Part shown: in pieces, positions 7,988-14,907 of the stretch
How the letters are laid out: every line of letters starts with the position of its first letter
How positions within the stretch are numbered: position 1 is the stretch's first letter
Source: a bacterium
Lineage (GTDB): Bacteria; Joyebacterota; Joyebacteria; Joyebacterales; Joyebacteraceae
Length of the DNA: 32,380 nt
Direction of reading: 5' to 3'
Assembly: GCA_025774645.1 (NCBI GenBank)
Contig: JALGVN010000002.1
Coordinates: 1 to 32,380, forward strand
Translations under genes and position numbers: made by a program
Notes under the pieces: model-generated
Told to the model about the DNA's origin: nothing
The model's database searches: none
The model's input: the letters and a program-made list of their open reading frames with translations, nothing else

Positions 7988-9207
7988 ATGGCCAGCTGGC
8001 GCTGCACGATCTGCAAGTACATCCACAAGGGAGACTCGCCTCCCGACCGGTGTCCGGTCTGCGGGGCCGGACCCGACAAGTTCGAGCGGGTAGACGACGG
8101 CGAGAAGAAGGACGACGAGGCGACCGGGGAGGATGCGACCGGCGCGGAAGATGAGCGTCCCGGCGAGCCCAAGACGCTCGAGGAGGCGAGGGACCGGGCG
8201 CGCGACAGGCTCAAGGGAATCTGCGCCGTCTACCCTCGGTGCGACGGCGACAGGAACAGCATCTGCCAGCGCGAGGCCTACGGGAAGCCGATCGGTCTGG
8301 GCGGTGTGGGGTCGGGACTGAGTTTCCAGGCGAACGTGGAAGCGTTGGCGAAGGTGCGTCTCAGGACCCGGGTCGTGGGCGAGCACGTCGACCCCGACAC
8401 GCGGCTTACGTTCCTCTTGGGCGGGAGCTCTCCATGCCGATCCTGGGCGCATCGACGAGCGGCGTCTCGAAGTACAACGACGCGATCTCCGAGGACGACT
8501 TCTGCGTCGCCTGCGTCGAGGGGTGCAGGGCCGCGGGCACCATGACGCTCCGCGGCGACACGTTCTTCTACACGGTCGGCGACAACCCGGCGCTCCGCTC
8601 GATCGAGAAGGCAGGCGGTTGGGGGATCCCGATCTTCAAACCCCGCGCTCAGGATTCGCTCAAAGCTCTCATCGAGCGCGCCGAGAAGGTCGGATGCCCC
8701 GCGGTCGGCGTCGATCTCGACGGGTGCGGATCGTCGAACTTCGCCCGCGCCGGCAAGCCCGTCTACAAGAAGACGATCGCCGACATGCGCGAGCTCGTGG
8801 GGTTCACCGATCTCCCGTTCATCTTCAAGGGCATCATGGACGCCGACGACGCTGAGGCCTGCGTGGAGGCCGGAGCGGCGGTCGTGGCGGTCTCGAACCA
8901 CGGCGGGAGGGTGCTCGACGGGACCCCCGGGGTGGCCGAGACGTTGCCTTCCATCGTTGAGCGGCTCGGGGGCCGCGCGGCCATCACGGCCGACGGCGGC
9001 GTCCGGACGGGCTACGACGTGCTCAAGCTGCTCGCGCTCGGGGCGACCGCGGTCCTGATCGGCCGGGACGTCATCCGGGCCGCGATCGGGGGAGGACCGA
9101 AGGGTGTCGAGCTCCAGATGGCGCGCCTCGGGAGCGTCCTCAAGAAGGGGATGCTCATGACGGGCTGCCCGGACCTGGCCTCGATCGATCGGGACATCCT
9201 CGCCTAG
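7988..9207 (+). CDS. Rubredoxin-like domain fused to FMN-dependent alpha-hydroxy-acid dehydrogenase (lactate oxidase/dehydrogenase family), reading frame broken near 8411-8421
   Basis: Frame 1: WRCTICKYIHKGDSPPDRCPVCGAGPDKF ... GLGGVGSGLSFQANVEALAKVRLRTRVVGEHVDPDTRLTF. It continues in the -1 frame as GRELSMPILGASTSG...FIFKGIMDADDAEACVEAGAAVVAVSNHGGRVLDGTPG...TADGGVRTGYDVLKLLALGATAVLIGR. One missing G in the run at 8419-8421 would rejoin the frames. Confidence 0.85.
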
Positions 9208-9211
9208 ACCT

Positions 9212-9230
9212 CCTCAGGGGCGGCCTGAGG
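9212..9230 (+). terminator. Hairpin immediately after the rubredoxin-FMN gene
   Basis: CCTCAGG-ggcgg-CCTGAGG, perfect 7-bp stem starting 5 nt after the stop. Confidence 0.45.
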
Positions 9231-9305
9231 GGGCTCCGGACGCTCCGGAACCTCCGGGGCCTCGGGCGCCCCCCATGAAACCGTCATCAGAGACCCCGTG
9301 TCCAA

Positions 9306-9334
9306 GGGGGTGGATGCCGAAGGCGTCCGCCCCC
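9306..9334. other. Strong non-coding hairpin (UUCG tetraloop when read on the minus strand)
   Basis: GGGGGTGGATGCC-gaa-GGCGTCCGCCCCC: 13-bp stem including G-T pairs. The minus strand reads ...GGACGCC TTC GGCATCC..., i.e. a C(UUCG)G tip. Confidence 0.55.
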
Positions 9335-9530
9335 TCATTCATACGGGGGAGCCCCGGCCGGGTCACTGGCGTGAGGTTTCCGGGGGCCGCGTGAATAAAG
9401 CTCACGGCCGTGACGTCAACCCCGTGGGCGCGAGTTCCGGCCCTTTCCCACAAGACAGAACGAGAGACACAACTGAGGTGTTGTAGCGGGAACGCCCATC
9501 ATTGCCTGAGTCGGGAGTGCGGCACCCGCC

Positions 9531-9567
9531 GAAGAGGGCCGTCCGGCGCGAGTCGACGGCCCTCTTC
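9531..9567 (+). terminator. Strong inverted repeat, probable terminator upstream of the Mo-hydroxylase promoter
   Basis: GAAGAGGGCCGTC-(11 nt)-GACGGCCCTCTTC: perfect 13-bp stem. Confidence 0.6.
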
Positions 9568-9571
9568 ACGC

Positions 9572-9600
9572 TTGAACGTCCCCAGTCCCTCCTGTATTCT
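9572..9600 (+). promoter_or_regulatory. Sigma70-type promoter for the molybdenum-hydroxylase operon
   Basis: TTGAAC-(17 nt)-TATTCT, 70 nt upstream of the ATG at 9670 and right after the 9531-9567 hairpin. Confidence 0.5.
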
Positions 9601-9669
9601 GCGGAGCGTGACGCCACCGCAGAGCGTGGCGCGGCCGCCAACGGAAGCCGTACTTCCACCCCGGTTCCC

Positions 9670-10566
9670 ATGAATCTCGAGCACCCACCCATGCTGGATC
9701 TTTCGGCCCTCCTTCGCCCGACGAGTCCCGAAGAAGCCGTCAGGCTCTTCGCCGAGACCCGGGGGAACGGCCTGTACGTCTCCGGCGGCACGGTCATCGT
9801 GCCATCGGGCTCGTCCAGGCTCGATTTCCTGGTCGATCTGTCGGCGGCCGGTCTGGACTACGTCCGGCCCGCGGCCGGTGGCTCGGGGGAAGAGGGCTCC
9901 GGCGCCGGGCCGGGCCTCGCGCTGGGCGCCGGGACGTGCATCTGCGACCTGGCCCGCTCGCAGCAGGTCGCAGACGTCGCGGGCGGAGTCCTCCACGAGG
10001 CCGCGGCGGCAGTGGCGACCCACACGGTCAGAAACCGGGCGAGCCTGGGCGGCAACGTCATCGCTTCCCACTACCCGACCGACCTTCCTCCCGCGCTCCT
10101 CGTTCTTGATGCCGAGCTCATCGCGATGAACCTCGAGGGGACGCACGAGATTTCCCTCGAGGAGTTCTACGCGAACCGGCGCGCGCTCCACCGGAAAGGA
10201 GACCTCGTCGTCGAGGTCCGCGTCCCCCCGGTGAGCCGTGGCCTGACGGCGGCCTTCGAGAAGCTCGGGAGGATCAAGCTCGACATCGCCATCGTGAACG
10301 CGGCCGCCGCGCTGCGCGTGGAAGAAGGCGGGATCGCGGACGCGCGCGTCGCCGTCAACGGAACGGGTCGGCCGCCGTCCAGGCTCCGCGAGGTCGAGGC
10401 GTTCCTCAGCGGGAAGCCGACCGTGCGGGAGACCTTCGAGGAGGCGGGGAGGGTGGCCTCGGCGTCGGTCGACCCGCGGTCGAACCACAGGGCGAGCGGC
10501 GCGTATCGGAAGAAGATGATCGGGGTCCTCGTGAGGCGGGCGCTCGCGCGTGCCGCGGAGAAGTGA
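9670..10566 (+). CDS. Xanthine dehydrogenase family FAD-binding subunit (YgfM/CoxM-like)
   Basis: LYVSGGTVIVPSG, ALGAGTCICDL, THTVRNRASLGGNVIASHYPTDLPPALLVLDAEL: FAD_binding_5/CO_deh_flav_C architecture. Confidence 0.9.
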   Translation: MNLEHPPMLDLSALLRPTSPEEAVRLFAETRGNGLYVSGGTVIVPSGSSRLDFLVDLSAAGLDYVRPAAGGSGEEGSGAGPGLALGAGTCICDLARSQQVADVAGGVLHEAAAAVATHTVRNRASLGGNVIASHYPTDLPPALLVLDAELIAMNLEGTHEISLEEFYANRRALHRKGDLVVEVRVPPVSRGLTAAFEKLGRIKLDIAIVNAAAALRVEEGGIADARVAVNGTGRPPSRLREVEAFLSGKPTVRETFEEAGRVASASVDPRSNHRASGAYRKKMIGVLVRRALARAAEK

Positions 10567-13451
10567 TGGAACTTCGATTCGTCGTGAACGGAAGGGACGT
10601 CGCGGTCGAGGTCGAGCCCGCGGAGGTCCTTCTCGACACCCTCCGCCGTCTGGGGTCCCGCGGGGTCAAGTCCGGGTGCCGCACCGGAAGCTGCGGGACG
10701 TGCACCGTCCTCCTGGACGGGCGCCCCGTGCCTTCATGCACGGTGCTCGCGGCACAGGTCGAGGGGCGCGAGGTCACGACCATCGAGGGGATCGGCGATC
10801 CCGACTCCCCGCACCCCCTTCAGTCAGCGTTCCTGGGGCACGGCGCGGCCCAGTGCGCCTTCTGCATGCAGGGCATGATCGTCTCGGCGAAGGCGCTCCT
10901 GGATGCGAACCCTTGCCCGAGCGACGATGAGATTCGCGAGGGGATCTCCGGGAACCTCTGCCGGTGCACCGGCTACGTCAAGGCGATCGAGGCGATCAAG
11001 GACGTGGCGGGCGCCGACCGCACGCCGGACCTGGACCACGTCGTCCCGATGCGACGTCTCGCGGAGGACGACCGCTACGCCACGGTCGGCTGGAGCGTCG
11101 AGAAGACCGAGGGCATCGGTCTCGTGTCCGGGAGGGCGAAGTACACCGACGACTTCGCGTTCGAGGGGCTCCTCCACGCGCGCATCAAGCGCAGTCCCCA
11201 CGCGCACGCCCGGATCGTCTCCATCGACGCCTCGAAGGCGCGCGCTCTCGAAGGCGTGCACGCCGTTCTCACCCACGAGGACGTCCCGCGCGTGCCCCAC
11301 TCCACGGCCGGTCAGAACTGTCCCGAGCCCTCGCCGTACGACTCGGTGATGCTCGACCGGAAGGTCCGGTTCGTGGGGGACAGGGTGGCGGCCGTGGCCG
11401 CCGAGACGCCGGTGCTCGCGAAGCGGGCGTGCGATCTGATCGAGGTCGAGTACGAGGTGCTCGAGCCGGTGCTCGACTTCGAGCGTGCCATGGACGACGG
11501 CGCCCCGACGATCCACGACGAGGACGACGCGACGGGGATCCTCGACGCTTCGCGCAACCTCGTCGCGCACGTCGACGCAGAGGTCGGCGACGTGGAGGCG
11601 GGGTTCGCCGCCGCCGACCGCGTCTTCGAGCACACCTACCGCGTGCAGTACGTTCAGGCGAACCCGTCCGAACCGCACATCGCCGTCACGTCCCTCGACG
11701 AGAAGGGCCGGCTCGTGATCGTCACGAGCACGCAGGTCCCGTTCCACGTCCGGCGGATCGTCTCGCGGGTGAACGAGGTGCCGCTCCACGACGTCCGCGT
11801 CGTGAAACCCAGGATCGGTGGCGGGTTCGGGGTCAAGCAGGAGGTCGTGGTCGAAGACGTCTGCGCCGCGCTGACCCTCGCGACCCGGAGGCCGGTCAAG
11901 CTCAGCCTCGACAGGAGCGAGGAGCTCGTCGCGTCGCGCACCCGGCACCCGCAGATCCTCAGGCTCAAGACGGGCGTCGCCGCGGACGGGACGATCCTCG
12001 CGCGCGAGCTCACGGTCCTCACGAACACCGGCGCCTACGGGAGCCACGGGCTCACGGTCCCGTCGAACACGGGCTCGAAGTCGCTGCCGCTCTACCGGTC
12101 GCCCGCGATCGCGTTCTCGAACGACACCGTCTACACGAACCTCCCGGTCGGCGGCGCCTGTCGCGGGTACGGCGCGCCGCAGGGCTACTTCGCCCTCGAC
12201 TCGCACACCGACGAGATCGCACACGCGCTTGGAATGGACCCGGCGGAGTTCCGTCTCATGAACGCCATCCGGGAGGGCGACGAGGACCCGATCGCCCCGA
12301 AGCTCGGCGAGGGGAAGGAAGGCTTCCGCAGGGTCATCCGAACGAACGGGCTGGCCGAGTGCTGGAGCCGCGTCAGCGAAGACGCGGACTGGGACGCGTG
12401 GCGCGCGGAGCTCAAGCCCGGCGAGTTCGGAGCGTCCGGGAACGCGCCGCAGTCGCGCGTGGGGAAAGGGATGTCCTTTGCCATGCACGGGAGCGGCATC
12501 CCCGGTGACGACATGGGGGCCGCGAGCATCAAGGCGAACGAGGACGGTTCCTTCAACCTGCTCGTCGGCGCGACCGACCTCGGCACGGGGAGCGACACGA
12601 TCCTCGCGCAGATGGCCGCCGAAGTGCTGGGAGTCACGCCCGAGAAGATCGTCGTCTATTCGTCGGACACCGACCGGACGCCGTTCGACGTCGGCGCGTA
12701 CGCCTCGAGCACGACGTACGTGAGCGGCGGGGCCGTCGTGAAGGCCGCGGAGATGGTGCGCGACCGCCTGCTCGTACACGCGGCGACAATCCTGGGAGAG
12801 GGTCCCGAAGGCCTGACCTGCGCCGACGGGAAGGTGACCGCGCCCTCGGGCCGGAGCGTCCCGTTGCCCGAGGTCGCGAACGCGGCGATGTACGGTGAGG
12901 AGAAGGAGCAGGTCTCGTTCACCGCGTCGAACGTGACGTTAGACTGCCCGCCGCCCTTCGCCGCGGCGTGCTGCACGGTCGAGGTCGACGTCGAGACGGG
13001 CCGTGTCGACGTCACGGACTTCGTCTGCGCGATCGACCTCGGACACGCGATCAACCCCGCGCTCGCCGAGGGGCAGATCGAGGGCGCCGTCCTCATGGGG
13101 CTCGGGTACGCGCTCTCTGAGGAGATGCTCTTCGACGGGAACGGACGGATGGTGAACGACAACCTCCGCGACTACCGTGTCTTCTCGTCGGTCGACGCGC
13201 CGCCGATCCGCTCGATCCTGGTGGAGACCGACGAGCCGACAGGGCCGTTCGGCGCCAAGAGCGTCTCGGAGGTCCCGGTCAACGTCGTGGCTCCCGCGGT
13301 CGCGAACGCGATCTACGCCGCGACGGGCGCGAGGCTCCGCGACCTCCCGTTCACCCCGGAGAAGGTGCTCGCCGGAATCGCGGCGCTCGCCGCGGCCGAC
13401 GGAACGGGTGAGCGGGACGAGACGGGAGTGCGTGACGGAGGCCGAACGTGA
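10566..13451 (+). CDS. Fused [2Fe-2S]/molybdopterin-binding subunit, xanthine dehydrogenase family (XdhD-like)
   Basis: CRTGSCGTCTVLLDG and CAFCMQGMIVSAKALL ... GNLCRCTGY 2Fe-2S motifs, then Mo-hydroxylase motifs (GGGFGVKQE, GGACRGYGAPQGYFA, GPFGAKSVSEVPVN). 961 aa in one chain. ATG overlaps the preceding stop. Confidence 0.9.
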   Translation: MELRFVVNGRDVAVEVEPAEVLLDTLRRLGSRGVKSGCRTGSCGTCTVLLDGRPVPSCTVLAAQVEGREVTTIEGIGDPDSPHPLQSAFLGHGAAQCAFCMQGMIVSAKALLDANPCPSDDEIREGISGNLCRCTGYVKAIEAIKDVAGADRTPDLDHVVPMRRLAEDDRYATVGWSVEKTEGIGLVSGRAKYTDDFAFEGLLHARIKRSPHAHARIVSIDASKARALEGVHAVLTHEDVPRVPHSTAGQNCPEPSPYDSVMLDRKVRFVGDRVAAVAAETPVLAKRACDLIEVEYEVLEPVLDFERAMDDGAPTIHDEDDATGILDASRNLVAHVDAEVGDVEAGFAAADRVFEHTYRVQYVQANPSEPHIAVTSLDEKGRLVIVTSTQVPFHVRRIVSRVNEVPLHDVRVVKPRIGGGFGVKQEVVVEDVCAALTLATRRPVKLSLDRSEELVASRTRHPQILRLKTGVAADGTILARELTVLTNTGAYGSHGLTVPSNTGSKSLPLYRSPAIAFSNDTVYTNLPVGGACRGYGAPQGYFALDSHTDEIAHALGMDPAEFRLMNAIREGDEDPIAPKLGEGKEGFRRVIRTNGLAECWSRVSEDADWDAWRAELKPGEFGASGNAPQSRVGKGMSFAMHGSGIPGDDMGAASIKANEDGSFNLLVGATDLGTGSDTILAQMAAEVLGVTPEKIVVYSSDTDRTPFDVGAYASSTTYVSGGAVVKAAEMVRDRLLVHAATILGEGPEGLTCADGKVTAPSGRSVPLPEVANAAMYGEEKEQVSFTASNVTLDCPPPFAAACCTVEVDVETGRVDVTDFVCAIDLGHAINPALAEGQIEGAVLMGLGYALSEEMLFDGNGRMVNDNLRDYRVFSSVDAPPIRSILVETDEPTGPFGAKSVSEVPVNVVAPAVANAIYAATGARLRDLPFTPEKVLAGIAALAAADGTGERDETGVRDGGRT

Positions 13452-14845
13452 TCCTGCTCAGGAACGTCTTCCAGCTGGCCACGATGAACGACGCCGGCGA
13501 CGTCCTCACCGGGGTCGACGTTCTCATCGACGGCCCGACGGTGGCGAGGATCGAGGAGTCGATCGAACCCCCGGACGGCGCCCGCGTGATCGACTGCTCC
13601 TCGATGCTCGTCCTCCCGGGGTTCGTCAACCTGCACCACCACTTCTATCAGACGCTGCAGCGGAACGTCCCCGAGGCCCAGAACCAGAAGCTCTTCGACT
13701 GGCTCGCAACGCTCTACGAAGTCTGGGCCACGCTCGACGCCGAGGCGATCCGGGCGAGCACGCGGCTGGCGTGTGCGGAGCTCCTGCTCACCGGGTGCAC
13801 GATGGCGAGCGACCAGATGTACGTCTTCCCTGAAGGGGTCGACGAGGACCTGATCGGGATCGAGGTCGAGGCCGCGCTCGAGCTGGGGATCAGGTTCCAC
13901 CCGACGCGCGGCAGCATGTCGCGCGGGAGGTCCGACGGCGGTCTTCCGCCGGACGCGGTCGTCCAGCGTGAGGAAGAGGTCCTCAGGGATTCGGAGCGGC
14001 TCGTCGAGCACTTCCACGACCCGAAGCCGTTCGCGATGACCCGCATCGCGCTCGCGCCGTGCTCGCCGTTCTCGGTGACCGACCGCCTGATGACCGAGAC
14101 CGCCGCGCTTGCGCGTGAGAAGAGCGTGCTCCTTCACACGCACCTCGCCGAGACCGCCGACGAGACCGACTACTGCCTCGAGCGCTACGGGCTCCGGCCG
14201 CTCGCGCTCATGGAGAAGCACGGGTGGGTGGGTGGTGACGTCTGGTTCGCGCACGGCGTCCACTTCGAGCCGGGGGAACTCGATCTCCTCGCCGCGACGG
14301 GAACGGGCGTCGCGCACTGTCCGACCTCGAACATGCGCCTCTCCTCCGGGGTGGCGCCCGTGCCCGAGATGCTCCGGAAGGGCGTCCGCGTCGGGCTCGC
14401 AGTCGACGGGAGCGCGAGCAACGACACGTCGGACATGCTCGGCGAGCTCCGGAGCTGCCTCCTCGTCCAGCTTCTCGCGGGCGGCCCCGATGCGATCACC
14501 GCCGAGGAGGTCGTGCGCCTCGCGACGCGCGGCGGCGCGGCTATCCTCGGGCGTGACGAATGCGGGTCGGTCGAGGTGGGGAAGGCGGCCGATCTCGTGA
14601 CGATCGACATGCGCAGGCTCGGCTACGCGGGAGCGCTCTCCGACCCGCTCGCGGCGATCGTCTACGCCGGATTCAATCACACGGTCGACCACACGATCGT
14701 GAACGGCCGCGTCGTCGTCGACGAGGGGAAGCTCGCGACCGCGGATGCCGCCGAGATCGTCGCGAAGGCCAACGAGGCCTCCTTCAGAATGCTGAAGGCC
14801 GCCGGGATCTCCTCCCGACGGCCTCCGTGGATGTCGCACTCCTGA
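13448..14845 (+). CDS. Amidohydrolase, SsnA/8-oxoguanine deaminase-like
   Basis: LPGFVNLHHHFYQTLQRNVPEAQNQKLFDWLATLYEVWATLDAEAI, LHTHLAET, AHGVHF, HCPTSNMRLSSG, VGLAVDGSASND. GTGA overlap with the upstream gene. Confidence 0.87.
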   Translation: MILLRNVFQLATMNDAGDVLTGVDVLIDGPTVARIEESIEPPDGARVIDCSSMLVLPGFVNLHHHFYQTLQRNVPEAQNQKLFDWLATLYEVWATLDAEAIRASTRLACAELLLTGCTMASDQMYVFPEGVDEDLIGIEVEAALELGIRFHPTRGSMSRGRSDGGLPPDAVVQREEEVLRDSERLVEHFHDPKPFAMTRIALAPCSPFSVTDRLMTETAALAREKSVLLHTHLAETADETDYCLERYGLRPLALMEKHGWVGGDVWFAHGVHFEPGELDLLAATGTGVAHCPTSNMRLSSGVAPVPEMLRKGVRVGLAVDGSASNDTSDMLGELRSCLLVQLLAGGPDAITAEEVVRLATRGGAAILGRDECGSVEVGKAADLVTIDMRRLGYAGALSDPLAAIVYAGFNHTVDHTIVNGRVVVDEGKLATADAAEIVAKANEASFRMLKAAGISSRRPPWMSHS

Positions 14846-14907
14846 TCGCGGACGCTGCGCCTGCAGCGGCGGCTCGGCCGCACCGGCCGTTCCGACGTCC
14901 GCTCACA

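Noticed and set aside
8411-8421. Programmed -1 frameshifting in the Rd-FMN gene
   Set aside because: C TTG GGC is not an X XXY YYZ slippery heptamer and no need for recoding is evident. A missing G in a G-run is simpler.
9270-9295. CTGATGA on the minus strand, resembling the hammerhead ribozyme core
   Set aside because: No stem II followed by GAAA and no matching stem III/cleavage-site context, so the hammerhead fold cannot be completed.
10824-12779. 651-aa minus-strand ORF
   Set aside because: Antisense shadow of the Mo-hydroxylase gene.
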